A DNA stretch of 64,000 bases, taken from positions 40,906,585 to 40,970,584 of the forward strand of contig OW121742.1 in the NCBI GenBank assembly GCA_933228675.1, read 5' to 3'. Positions 1 to 12,210 of the stretch are shown piece after piece. Source of the DNA: Stomorhina lunata. Lineage: Eukaryota; Arthropoda; Insecta; Diptera; Rhiniidae. Each line of letters starts with the position of its first letter. Within the stretch, counting starts at the first letter, position 1. Made by a program: the position numbers and the translations under genes. The notes beneath the pieces were generated by a model, which was not told where the DNA came from, did not search any database, and was given only the letters and a program-made list of their open reading frames with translations.

Positions 1-539
1 TAATGTTTCATTATTACAATATTTAAATTCCCCTAATCTCAGCTTGTTAAACTTTAATATGAAATTCACGATTTCATATACCAAATTCATATGTTTATCA
101 CTTTATTTTCATTATTATCTCTAAAATAGCCTGATTATTGTCTCGTTTAAAATTTCTAGTATTTTATTGTAATTTGTGGTCTTTCATATTAAACTGCATT
201 TCATATAATTATCTCACATGTGGTATTTAACGCCCACACAATACAACACATTCATTTGGAATTCATACACAATTCTATAGCATAGACATTTTTCAAACAA
301 ATTTATTAAAATATCTGTTAAATATGTATTTCATTAGAGTGTCGTATTGTCTAACATTTGCTCTAGAGCTTAGATTAAATGACCATTTGTTAGGGTAAAA
401 AGTTGAAGGAAAAAAAACTTCACGAATTAGCAATTTAAATGAAGTTGATACAAAATGTAGATATTTTTTGTGAATTATGGTTTATTTAATGTAATTTATA
501 ATGTTAAATGAATGTTATTGCAAAGCTTAACAGTTTGAC
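1..539. other. AT-rich non-coding DNA, nothing recognised
   Basis: I see no gene, RNA gene or repeat word of the main family here. It is plain AT-rich sequence leading into the first repeat block. Confidence 0.5.
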
Positions 540-1960
540 AGTAATTTTAAGCCATTTGGTTAAAGTTGAGATTTCGACCGATCTAATAGGAATATGATTT
601 AGGGGTTATTGACCCTGGCAAAATGGGTATCAAACTCTTTGAAATAAAGAAATGAATACATTAAAAATATAAACCTAAGAAAAAATAGTAAGATTTTTAT
701 ATTTTAAAGCAAAATTGTTTAAGAATGTACTGGATTCATTGTTGTATAAAAATTGTCAATTATTTTGTAAATTATTATTTATTTAAATTGATATATAATG
801 TTGCCTATAAAGTAATTCAAAGCTTTAGAGTTTGACATTAATTTTAAGCTGTTAGCTCAAAGTTGAGATTTCGACCGATCTTATAGGAATATGATTTAAA
901 GGATACTAACCTTAGCAAAATGGGTATCAAACTCTTTTAAATAAAGAAACAAAGGCCTTAAAAATATAAACCTAAGCGAAAAGAGTAAGATTTTCATATT
1001 TAAATGCAAAACTGTTTAAGAATGAACTGGATTCATTGTTATAACAAAAGTGTCAATTATTTTGTGAATTCTTATTAAATTAAATTGATATATAATGTTG
1101 ACTAAAAAGTTATTCAAAGTTTTAAAGTTTGACATTAATTTTAAGCAGTTAGCTCAAAGTTGAGATTTCGACCGATCTAATAGGAATATGATTTGGAGCT
1201 TAATTACCCAAGCAAAATGGGTATCAAACTCTTTTAAATTAAGAAATAAAGGTCTTAAAAATATAAACCTAAAAAAACAGTAACATTTTCATGTTTTAAT
1301 GCAAAACTATTTAAAAATGATATGGATTCATTGTTATATAAAAAAAAACAATTAAATTGTGAGCTATCGTTTAACTGATATAATTTATAATGCTAAATAA
1401 ATGGTAATACCAAGCTTTAGAGTTTGATATAAATTTTAAGCTATTAGCTCAAAGTTGAGATTTTGACCGATTCATTAGGAATATGTTTAGGAGGGCATCA
1501 ACCCAAGAAAAATGGCTCTCAAACTCTTTTAAATAAAGAAATAAAGGCCTTAAAAATATAAACCTAAGAAAAAACAGCAACATTTTCATGTTTTAATGCA
1601 AAGCTATTTAAGAAGGATAAAAAAACAATTATATTGTGAACTATCGTTTAACTGATGAATTTTTATAATGCTAAATAAATGGTAATACAAAGCTTTAGAA
1701 GTTGATATAAATTTTAAGCTATTAGTTCAAAGTTGGGATTTCGACCGATTTATTAGGAATATGTTTTGGAGGATACCAACCCAAGCAAAATGGGTATCAA
1801 ACTCTTTTAAATAAGAAAATAAAGTCTTTAAAAATATAAACATGTGAAAAAACAGTAACATTTTCATGTTTTAAATACTTTTATATGAAATACTTTTATA
1901 TATAAAAAAACAATTATATTGTGAACTATTGTTTAACTGATATAATTTATAACGCTTAAT
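540..1960 (-). repeat. Fixed-geometry repeat family, block A (5 units, inverted)
   Basis: Five tandem units read on the minus strand. On the plus strand each shows CCGATCTAATAGGAA or a variant (the W2 word) at 578, 875, 1172, 1467 and 1745, giving periods of 297, 297, 295 and 278 bp. Each is followed by ATGGGTATCAAAC (the W1 word; degenerate in the fourth unit) and then ATATAAACCTAA (the W4 word). The W2-to-W1 distance is 42 bp in all five, counted by hand; the W1-to-W4 distance is 40 bp in the first. Block A has AAAGTTGAGATTTCGA before W2. No ORF is conserved across units. Function unknown. Confidence 0.85.
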
Positions 1961-2099
1961 AAATATATATAATGAAGAATAGTCAAACTTTTGTTTTCCA
2001 AATTTTAGATTTCCACTTAGAATCCACAACAAAAAGAAATTTGCAAAGTTTTAATTTCTTAAAAATTTGTAAGAATGATCTAATGATTGAAAAATTTAC

Positions 2100-3690
2100 A
2101 CAACATTAATGTTTATATTTTTATTGAAATCTAAACATTCATAAACATTTATTTGATACCCATATTGCTAAAGATTTCAGCTCTAAATATTCATTCTTAA
2201 TAAATCGGTTGAAATCCCAAGTTGAAGGTATTTATGCAATATGTAGCTAAAATAAATGCTAATGCAAAGGACCTCAAAAATATATGCGTGATTTATGTCA
2301 AAAGCTGAAGTTTTGAATAAAATAGTTAAATAAATAAAAGAATTTTTTTTAAATTTCCAAAAAATGAGAAATTTTTATATTGAGAAAAAAATTAAGAAAA
2401 GAAGGTGTTATATGTGTGCTTATATTTCAAATAACATCTACTTATTCAGGGCTTTAATTTGCTACCCACATCAATGTACCTTAAAGCAGAAAATGCTCAT
2501 TCTTAATAAATCGGTTGAAATCCCAAATTGAAGATATCAAAGCAATATATAGCTTAAACTATAGCTTTAGGAGGGCAATAAAAAAAACATTTAAAGTTTA
2601 CTTCAAAAGCTTAAGCATTTAAGTGAAACAGCAAAATTTTTTCAAATTTTTAAATTTATGGGAAATTTTTATATTGAGTTAAAAATTGAGTATTACATGT
2701 ATGATTATATTTTAAATGACATCTACTCATTCAGGCCTTTAATTTGATACCCATATCACAGTACCTTATAACTTAAAATACACATTCTTAATAAATCGGT
2801 CAAAACACCAAATTGAAGTTATCAATGCAATATATACCTAAAATGAAAGCTTGTGGGAAGAAAATTTAAAATACATTTAAAGTTTACTCCAAAAGCTTAA
2901 GTATTCAAATAAAATTGTTGAAAAATGCAAGATTTTTTTAAAATTTTTAAAGTTATGAGAAATTTTTATATTGTAATAATAATTAATAAAATAATGTTTT
3001 ATTTAAGAGTTTATATTTTTATTTGATTCTATTCAGTAAGAGCTTTTATTTGATATCCATATTACTGTACTTTAAAGTTTAAAATACTCATTCTTAATAA
3101 ATCGGTTGAAATCTCAAGTTAAAGATATCAAGACAAGATATAGCTCAAATAAAAGGTTATTTCAAGATGATTCAAAGTAAATTAAAGTTTTTCACTTAAA
3201 GCTTCAAAATTCTGAAGAAAAACTCGGAAAAGCTTAGAAATATGCGAAAACCAAATGATTTATTAGAAATAAGTTATAATGGAGTGAAAATAAATTGAAA
3301 AATATTAACAAATTAGTAGTATATAGAGTATATAGAGTTAAAATTGAAGAATATAATGCTTTATTTAAGAGTTTATATTTTTATTTGATTCTATTCAGTA
3401 AGAGCTTTTATTTGATATCCATATTACTGTACTTTAAAGTTTAAAATACTCATTCTTAATAAATCGGTTGAAATCTCAAGTTAAAGATATCAAGACAAAA
3501 TATAGCTCAAATAAAAGGTTATTTCAAGGTGATTCAAAGTAAATTAAATTTTTTCACTTAAAGCTTTAAAATTCTGAAGAAAAGCTCGGAAAAGCTTAGA
3601 AATATGCGAAAACCAAACGATTTATTAGAAATGTGTTATAATAAAGTGAAAATAAATAGAAAAATATTAAGAAATTAGTTGTACAAAAGA
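2100..3690 (+). repeat. Fixed-geometry repeat family, block B1 (5 units, forward)
   Basis: Forward units have W1 (TTTGATACCCATATTG or variants) at 2152, near 2468, 2743, 3049 and 3411, and W2 (TTCTTAATAAATCGG) 42 bp downstream at 2194, 2785 and 3453 in the three I counted. After W2 comes TTGAAATCYCAAGTTGAAG and then a GATATCAA-like word. Just upstream, a TATTTTTAT word is preceded by GTTTATA, 40 bp before W1 at 3371. The last two units are a recent duplication (see the 362-bp repeat). Orientation is opposite to block A, so the strand switches near 2.0 kb. Confidence 0.85.
2992..3690 (+). repeat. Direct duplication, about 335 bp matched at 362-bp offset
   Basis: The stretch 2992-3325 recurs at 3354-3690 with few differences, including one whole unit of the fixed-geometry family (W1, W2 and flanks). 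Conservation extends through the filler, so this duplication is much younger than the family itself. It is a tandem expansion of one unit. Confidence 0.85.
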
Positions 3691-5869
3691 GTGAACATCT
3701 TCAGCATTAAACATTTTACAAATTTTAAGCACTTTTTAGTTAATATTATTCTTACATCAAAGCTCAGCTTAACACTTGTTTGACGAGACAAGTGACAACT
3801 TTGTGGTGACTCAAAACTGAAAAAATGCGTACGTTTTAAAACAAAAATAAAACTTTCCATATACACATTTTATGATTGCCAGACAATTTGACTATAGAAA
3901 CTAAATTTGAATATATAAAAAAAAAAACTAAAGAAAACTTGTTTCAAACAAGATAAACCAAACTCCCGCAAGACATTATGTTAAATATTAAACATTAAAA
4001 TATTTTTCTACTTAATATTATAAAATAGAAAAAAAAACTGATGTAGTATTTTTTTAAGACATTGATTGATTAAGTGTTAGCATTAATATTAAATGCTGAT
4101 TATAAAAAACAAAAATTATAGGAAAAAACACACCAAATGTTTATTACTAATATTACAAGCTACTTAAGTTTTTGAGAAAAAAAAAATGTATGAGATTTAG
4201 GTTTTCAAAAGAAAATTTTAAATACAAGTTAGATTTCGAATACAAAAAAATATTGTTCACACCCCTTAAGAAATCTAGTGTAACAAGCAATTTGTTTTGA
4301 AAAATCTTAGAAAGAAATAGTTTATTTTAATTGTACATTTAGAGGGCGTGATTTTTTAGAAACAAAATTTTGAAATTGTTTTTTTTTTTGTTCGAGCGGC
4401 TTAAGATTTAAGGTTTTTTCTGAGTAGGATTTTGACATACAAAGATTTTTGGCTATTTAGAAATTAAGCTTAACCCCCAAATTATCTTTAGGTATTAAGA
4501 AAATAAAAGGTCATATGTAAAATTAGTATATAGACAAAATTTTATGTTTTTCTAAAATTAAATTGAGGCCTTAGAGGGCAAATGATTAATGAGTTTTTTG
4601 GAGCTAGCTTTGAGGGCTTTTTACTAATTTTTGAAAAACTGAAATAAATTTACTTTTAAATATTTCTAAAACAATTTTAAACAAAACCTATAAATTTTAG
4701 AAATATTTTTTTTTTATTGTAAAAACATTAACAAATATTCATGCTTGATTTGTACTATTAACTTTTTGGTATTAAATTTTATAACTGATTTTTTCAAAGT
4801 TCCAGCACATTAACACTTGAGCAAAGACCATAACGAAATTGTAAATGATTTGCAGCAGCTCAGATTGTAGCATAACATACGAGTACATGGCCAGAACCCT
4901 TAAACTTTAAAGCCACCAACGATTTTTGTGCCATAAAAATCAAAATGAAATCCTTCTTAAGCTACTTAAAGGTGAAATCTTCTAAATCTAAACTAAACAT
5001 CAAGATTTTTGTTCTTTTCAATTAAATTACATAGCAAATTGATTTTGTTAGCATGACACATAAATACCTTTACATATTGCAGCAGAAACATGCAATAAAA
5101 TCATAAAAAAACAGATTGAAAAAATTTTACAAACTCATAGCAAAACCTCTGTAATATGTAAGTGTTAAAAAAGTTTCAAAAAAGAAACAAATTGAAAATA
5201 CTCCTTATGTCTGGTCTCAAAACTGAAGGGGACAAAGAATGTTTGTTAGATTTTCTTAACACTACACATAACATAAAGGCCAAAAACTGTGAAGACCTTT
5301 TGGGAAACATAAAAATCACTGAAGTCAATAGTCCAAAACACCGAGTAAATGTCTGTCTAGGTTTCTTTTTTTATATGTATGTAAATCTAAAGCTGAAAAT
5401 GCATAACAAATTCTTTTTCCAATATGAAGGTGTTTGGCTGAAAATTGAAAACAAAAAAAAAAACTTGGTAACAACAAAATGTTAAAGCTAAAACTAATGA
5501 CACTTCAAGGGGGGTTATCGGCTGGAGAAAATCTGTGAAATTTCTTTACAGATATGAAATCTTCTTAACTTATTAAAAGGCGCCATCTTATAAGGTTTAC
5601 ATTTTAAAAAATTTAAGGAAATTTGTTAAACTAATAAATAAAAAATGTTTAAAGAATTTAATTTTTGTGATAAAAGTAAAAGAAACAGTAGGAGGGAGTT
5701 GAAAACCAAAGTATTTTAGAGTGTGACAAAAATATTTATATGTCTTCAAACAAGACTACAATATAACTCTTAATTTTCTTAAAAAAAGTTTACAAAATTA
5801 TAGAAAATGTTATATAAAAATGTATTTTTTGTCATTTTTCTTTTACATTTTACGAAAATCTTGAAGTTT
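3691..5869. other. AT-rich gap without family units
   Basis: No conserved W words are visible here. Several open frames exist, the longest 107 codons at 5162-5485. Its product is lysine- and asparagine-rich with no recognisable domain, no signal peptide and no supporting context, so I treat it as chance. A run of T and A tracts is present. Nothing else is supportable. Confidence 0.5.
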
Positions 5870-8130
5870 ATATTTTATTTGTATTACTCTTACTTTTATC
5901 TTTAATTTGATACCCATATTGCTGAAACTTTAAACACCCTTACTTCATTCTTATCAAATCGGCTGAAATCTCAAGTTGAAGATATCAAAGTGATTAAAAG
6001 CTTAAACAAAGGCTACTAAAAAGACAAATCAAAGTACACATATGTTTTCCTTAAACTAGTAAATATTTGTACGAAAAATAGCAATAAAAGAAGAAAAAAA
6101 ATTTTAAAAACATTTTTTTGACGTCTTCATTAAAGTATTTAAAATTTGTAAATTTGCAAAAATGTATGACTTTTGTTCAAAATTTAATACAAGTACATAC
6201 TTTACTTGACAAAAATACTGTTAATTTTGGGACAATTAGAATTTTCCTAGAAAAGAAAAAAAATTTTTTAATACAATTTAAAAATTGGTCTAAATTATAT
6301 CACGGGCTCATGAATTTTTAATTATTTATAAATCTACAGCACTTTACTCATCTCAAGCTTTCATTTGATACCCATTTCGAAATGATTTTAAGCTTTAAAA
6401 ACTCTATATAGCTCAAATTTAAACCACCTATACTTTATTCCTATTAAATCGTCTGGAATCTGATGTAAAAAAATATTAAGCCAATTAATAGCTTTAACGA
6501 AAGCTACTAATAAAAGCAAATCAAAATACGTAAATATTTTCTTAAAACTACTTAATATTTGTCTGCAAAATTCAAATAAAATGAAAAAAGAGATATTTTA
6601 AAAACACTAATTTCAATATCTTTCTTATAATATTTTAAATTTGTAAAAGTTTATAATTTTTGTATCAAATTTAATACAATTGTATACATTTCTTGTAAAA
6701 TATACTGATAATTTCTGGATCATTATGTTGCTGAATCATTAGATTGTTCAAAGAGCACAAATTTGTAATACAATTTTAAAATTTATCTATTTTATATCAC
6801 GAGCTCTTGAATTTTTAATTGTTTATATTTTTATAGCCCTCTACTCATTTAAAGCTTTTATTTGATACCCATTTTGTTAAGCATTAAAGATTTAAACTCT
6901 CATTCTTATTAGATCGGCTAAAATCTCAAGTTGCAGTTATCAGAACATTATAAAGCTTAAATGAAAGAGTATCTAGAGCTTAACGAAAAAAACTATTTAA
7001 TTTTTAAATTTTCTTTTAAATTACTAGTAACAATCCAAAAATATTAAAAAAACAAATATTTTTTTATTTGAAAAATTTCGTTGGTGCATCAAAAAATATG
7101 AAAGTTTTATAAGTTTTTATTTTTATTGTTATCTAGTCACTGAAATCTTTAATTTGATACCCATATTGCCATACTTTTTAGCGTTATTTGTTCATTCCTA
7201 ATAAATCGGTGTAAATTTAAAGTTTGAGATATAACAACGGTATATGGCTTAAAAGAAAGCTTTGTTTAAGGCAACTAAAAAAATAAAAATTTTCCTGAAA
7301 ATGCTCACAGCTTTTGGAAAAATTGTAAAAAAGGAAAAAAAGTACAATTTCAGGCTAATTTAGGTTTTTTTTTAACTAGAGTGAAAAAAGACTTGTTGAA
7401 TTAGGAAAGCCATTATATGGTTATTAAAATATCTTTTTATCAACAAGTAGCAATCCAAAACTTTTGTAAAAAGTATTTAATATTTTTTTATTCGAAAAAT
7501 TTCTGTGTTGCATCAAGAAATATAAAAATTCTGAAAGTTTATGTTTTTAATGTTATCTAGTCATAAAAAGCTTCAGTTTGATACCCATATTGTTATACTT
7601 TGTATCTTTATTTGTTTATTCTTAATAGATCGGCTGAAATCTCAAGTTTGAGATATAACAACGTTATATAGCTTAAATGAAAGCCTAATTTAAGGCAAAT
7701 AGAAGAAAATTTAAAATTTTTCTGAAAATGCTCAGAGCTTTAAGAGATATGGTAAAAAAGGAGGAAAACTACTATTTCAGACTTATTTAGGTTTTTTTTA
7801 AAGCTATAAGTGAAAAAATACTTCATGAATTAGAAAAGCCATTATTTGGTTATTAAAATATCTTTTTATCAACAAGTAACAATCCAAAACAATTGTAAAA
7901 AGCATTTAATATTTTTTAATTTGAAAAAAATACTTTCTTGCATCAAAAAATATAAAAATTCTAAAAGTTTATATTTTTATTGTTATCTATTCACTCAAAG
8001 CTTTAGTTTGATACCCATATTGCTATACTTTTCAGCTATATTTGTTCATTCTTAATAAATCGGTGTAAATCTCAAGTTTGAGATATAACAACGTTATATA
8101 GCTTAAACGAAAGCTTACTTTAAGGCAAAT
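5870..8130 (+). repeat. Fixed-geometry repeat family, block B2 (6 units, forward)
   Basis: W1 starts at 5906, 6364, 6861, 7153, 7577 and 8007. W2 starts 42 bp later at 5948, 6903, 7195, 7619 and 8049. The exception is the unit at 6364, where extra sequence pushes W2 to 6438. The last three units share long flanks, including AGATATAACAACG and AGCTTAAAYGAAAGC after W2, which can pair with AAGCTTTAGTTTGA before W1. At 8060-8090 the words ATCTCAA and TTGAGAT form a short inverted repeat. GTTTATATTTTT precedes the last W1 by exactly 40 bp (7967). Confidence 0.85.
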
Positions 8131-9840
8131 ACAAGAAAATTAAAAATTTCCTAAAAATGCTTACAGTTTTTAGAAAAATTGTGAAAAAAGAGGAAAACTT
8201 AAATTTCAGGATAATTTCTGCTATTATGGATAATTTCAGGATAAATTAGGCTTTTTAGAAACTAGAGCATAGAAAAACTTGTTTAATTAGAAATTTTCCG
8301 AAACATTAGACTATCGATTATGAAGTTTTCATATAAGTGTTGCCAGATTGCTTGATTGTAAATAGGGTTGCCATATCTTAATTATATAAAAACTAATTAT
8401 ATAAAAACTTTTATTCAAAATCATTTGTTGGTATTATATAAAGTTTGGAATAACTTATTACAAAAAGTGTAAAATTAACTAGCCAGGGTCAGTTGAATTA
8501 AGTTTATTATTTATTATAGAGCAAGCGTGTAGAACAACAAAAGAACATTATTAAACGAATGGGAATGTAAATGTATAATCATATTTTATTACTTATGACT
8601 TTAAATGCTTTTAACTATGTATTATATTATAATACAAGTATTAAATAAACAATTTATTCTCTCTAATTATTACCGTTTAGTTTTTTATTGCAATTTGTTG
8701 TTATATTATAAAATGGTTAAATCCTCCTGTCTATTAATTATTTTTCATAAAATGTTAACAAGGTGTTTAAGCGTATTTTGAAAAATTAACAATTGCCTTA
8801 AATTGACACATCGTGCTTTTACTATTTTTGGTATTATTTAAACATGTGATTGCTAATAGTTTAGATTTCCAAACAATTATTTTAAATATAAAACACTCGA
8901 AAGATTAATGTTAATTTAATGTAAATTTATAATGACAATTGTCAACGCTTATATTTATTTGCTTTTCTAAAAACAAAAAATTTAAAAGAAAAATTTATGT
9001 GATGAAAAATCCATATTAAAAAGTATAAGGCAAATACTTAATAATAAGCATATAACTTGTATATATAAAACAGTGACACATGACAGATCAATAAATAATT
9101 TTTTAACAATGTTTTAAAACAAAAGAAAAAAATTGCACAAAAAAAATCACAAAAATATTAATATTTATCAAGAAAAATTCTTTACAATTTATTAGCAACA
9201 ATAATATGACAAATTTTTCTACACAATATAATAAACTTTACATTAGATACAAAAAAAAATTCTTGCAGATTGAGCAAAAATGTTTAAGTAATTAAAGTTT
9301 GTTAAATTGTGGTTGAGAATAAATTTAAACAAACAAAAAAAAAAAACAAATAGTAGAATGTTAACAAATATATAAATATTTCTATATGTTTTTATTTTGT
9401 ACAGACCACACATTTATCTAATGGTGCGTTTTTCTGTGGTTGTGAATGGAATTTGAATTTTAAAATTAACGAGAAATACAAAAAATCATATAGAGAAATA
9501 TCCAAAGCAGCTAAATATGTTTGCAACGATTGACCACTTGCTGGAAATACATATTAAATAACAACTTTCAAAATGAAAAAATAAAAAAAAAACAAACAAA
9601 ACAAAAATAAATCGCATAATTATTTGTACATATGTGAGACAAAATTTTGATTAATCATATTTCTGTAAAATTTAATAATTCCATGCAATTATTTCTAAAA
9701 CTTACAAAATTGTTTAATTAAGTGTAAATTGCTTTCAAATAGCTAAGATGGTGCTTTTTGAAGTTTTCTCATTATCACAGCGAGAAATCAATATGAATTT
9801 CAAAGATTGTGCAAATTTTTCTGAAAAAAACTTCAATTTA
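8131..9840. other. AT-rich gap without family units
   Basis: Between two forward blocks. I find no W1 or W2 word, no recognisable gene and no transposon ends. There are poly-A tracts and simple AT sequence only. Confidence 0.5.
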
Positions 9841-12210
9841 TTTTCTGGTTTATATTTTTGTTGAATTATATTTGCCAAGACAAAGAATTTGATACCCATT
9901 TTGACTAAGTGTTTTGATATAATAAATCATTCTTAATAAATCGGCTTTAATCTCAACTTTGAGTAAGGGTTTCAAAAATAATCCTAAACTGTTAGTTTTT
10001 AAAAATAAAATTAAAATTAAAAAAATTAAATTTAAAAATAAAATTTTCAAAAAATAATCAAGGTTTTGAATTTATTTGTAAGAAAATTTAACTATTTATA
10101 TCAATACAAATTTTTAACACTTCGACTTATATGTATATGACATAAAAAACTTTGTCAATTCTTAATTTTTTGAAGAGTTTATATTTTTTCCTGGTTCCAT
10201 TTGGAAATACAAACAATTTGATACCCATATTGCACAGATTTTCCCTTATTATTTATCATTCTTAATAAATCGGTTGAAGTCTCAACTTTGAGCTACGACG
10301 AAAAAGTCGATAGTAAAGTTAAGAATTTCTCCAGAGAAATTCGAATCACTAAGATTTTTATAGTTCCGTTGAAGATTTGACAATTTTTTCATCACAATCT
10401 TTTCCAAGCCTCAGGTTTTTATTAAAATATGTATATATATTTTTTAAGCGAATTTGCGAATTGCTGTTCATTTTACACTTAAATTTATATATTTTTACTT
10501 TATACAGGTTATTTACGAAAGTTTGGTACCCATATTGCTGGGATTTGGAGGCATAATGCATCATTCCTGATAAATCGGTAGAAATTTCAACCTTTGCTTT
10601 TTGGATGAAAATTTATTTTAAAGTTTAAGCTATTTAATTGTAATTTTAGAAAATATAAAACTTTCAATTTTAATGAAGCCTCACTTAAAAATTAAGCATT
10701 GAAAAAATTCCTTTGGAACTACTACTCTTTTTTATTGTTGTTTGCGGAAAATGGTATTTTGCGCTAAAGTTTATATTTTATTTGTATTTCTAAAGAGAAT
10801 TAAAAACATTTGATACCCATATTGCCTACGTTTTAGACACTATTATAGCATTCCTAATAAATCGGTGGAAATCTTAACTTTAAGTTTTTTAATGAAAATT
10901 GGTTTCAAAGTTTAGCCTATTTCGTGGTAATTTTAGAAAAAATAAAACTTTCAATTTTAACGAGGCTTTATACAGAATTTATGCGTTAAACAAAATGTTT
11001 TAAAAAGCTTCTTAAGAACTAAACTACTATTTTGATTGCTTTTTGCGAAAAATGCTATCTTGTGCTCAAGTTTATATTTTATTTGTGTTTTTAAGAAGAT
11101 TTTAAAAATTTTGATACCCATAATGCCTGGGTTTCATACACTATTATGTCGTTCCTAAAAAATCGGGGCAAATCTCAACTTGAAGCTAGATTCCCAAAAT
11201 TGGTATCAAACTTTGGCGTTTCTCTTAGAGATCCCAGAAAAAATAAATCTTAAACAAATTTTTGTACCTTTAAAGAAATATAAAGCAAATAAAGGAAAGT
11301 TAAAAAAAAACTCGATATTTTTTTTTATTTTGACTTTAAGGACTTAATACAGCTTCCTTGTTAGTAGATTTCTTAGTTTATATTTTATTTGTATTCTTAG
11401 GAAAATTTAGAAAATTTAGATACCCATAATGCCTGCTTTTCTGACATTATTATGTCATTCCTAATAAATCGGGGCAAATCTCAACTTTAAGCAAGGTTCC
11501 CAAAATTGGTATCAAACTTTAGGATTTCTCTTAAAGATCATATAAAAAATATAAAGCAAAAAATATATTTAAAAAAACTCATTATTTTTTCTTCTTTTGA
11601 ACAGAAGTTAATAAAGCTTCCTTGTTAGCAAATTCTTTAGTTTATACTTTATTTCTGTTTTTAAGAAGATTTTTAAAATTCTGATACCCATAATGAATGG
11701 TTTTCTGAGATTATTATGTCATTCCTTATAGATCGGTGGAAATTTCAACTTGAAGCTAGGTTCCCCAAATTGGTATTAAACTTTAAGGTTTCTCTTAGAG
11801 ATCATAGAAAAAATATATCTTAAGTAAATTCTTGTACTTTTAAAGAAATTTAAAGCAAATAGAGAAAAGTATAAAAAAATATTCAATATCTAGAGATCAT
11901 AGAAAAAATATATCTAAAGTAAATTCTTGTACTTTTAGAGAAATTTAAAGCAAATAGAGAAAAGTATAAAAAAAATATTCAATATATTTTCTTGTTTTGA
12001 TCTTCAGGTTTAAGCTTCCTTGTTAGCAAGTTTCTAAGTTTATATTTTATTTGTGTTTTTAAAAAGATTTCCAAAACTTTGATACCCATATTGCCTGGTT
12101 TTGTGACCATATTATGTCATTCCTAATAAATCGGTTCAAATCTCAACTTTAAGCTAGATTCCCAAAATCGGTATCAGACTTTAGGGTTTCTCTTAGAGTT
12201 CCTAGAAAAA
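9840..12210 (+). repeat. Fixed-geometry repeat family, block C (8 units, forward)
   Basis: Eight forward units, all with exactly 42 bp between the starts of W1 and W2. W1 starts at 9888, 10217, 10522, 10809, 11110, 11416, 11680 and 12078; W2 starts at 9930, 10259, 10564, 10851, 11152, 11458, 11722 and 12120. Periods run from 264 to 398 bp, mostly near 300. GTTTATATTTTAT precedes W1 by 40 bp in the units at 10809 and 12078. Downstream of W2 the last units carry AAATTGGTATCAAACTTT, a W3-position word resembling W1 inverted. The filler between words is strongly diverged between units, whereas words and spacing are kept. Confidence 0.9.
11793..11986 (+). repeat. Tandem duplication of about 97 bp
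   Basis: The filler following the unit at 11722 is duplicated head to tail. A block beginning TAGAGATCATAGAAAAAA and ending ATATTCAATAT occurs at about 11793-11888 and again at 11890-11986 with only a few differences. It explains the longer 398-bp spacing to the next unit. Confidence 0.8.

Noticed and set aside
5162..5485. 107-codon plus-strand open frame
   Set aside because: Lysine/asparagine-rich product with a poly-K-like end, no recognisable domain and no neighbouring gene signals; expected by chance in AT-rich DNA of this length.
10814..10840. TTGCCTACGTTTTAG as a Su(Hw)-like word overlapping W1
   Set aside because: It arises where W1 ends in ATTGCC and is not repeated in the other units; taken as coincidence.
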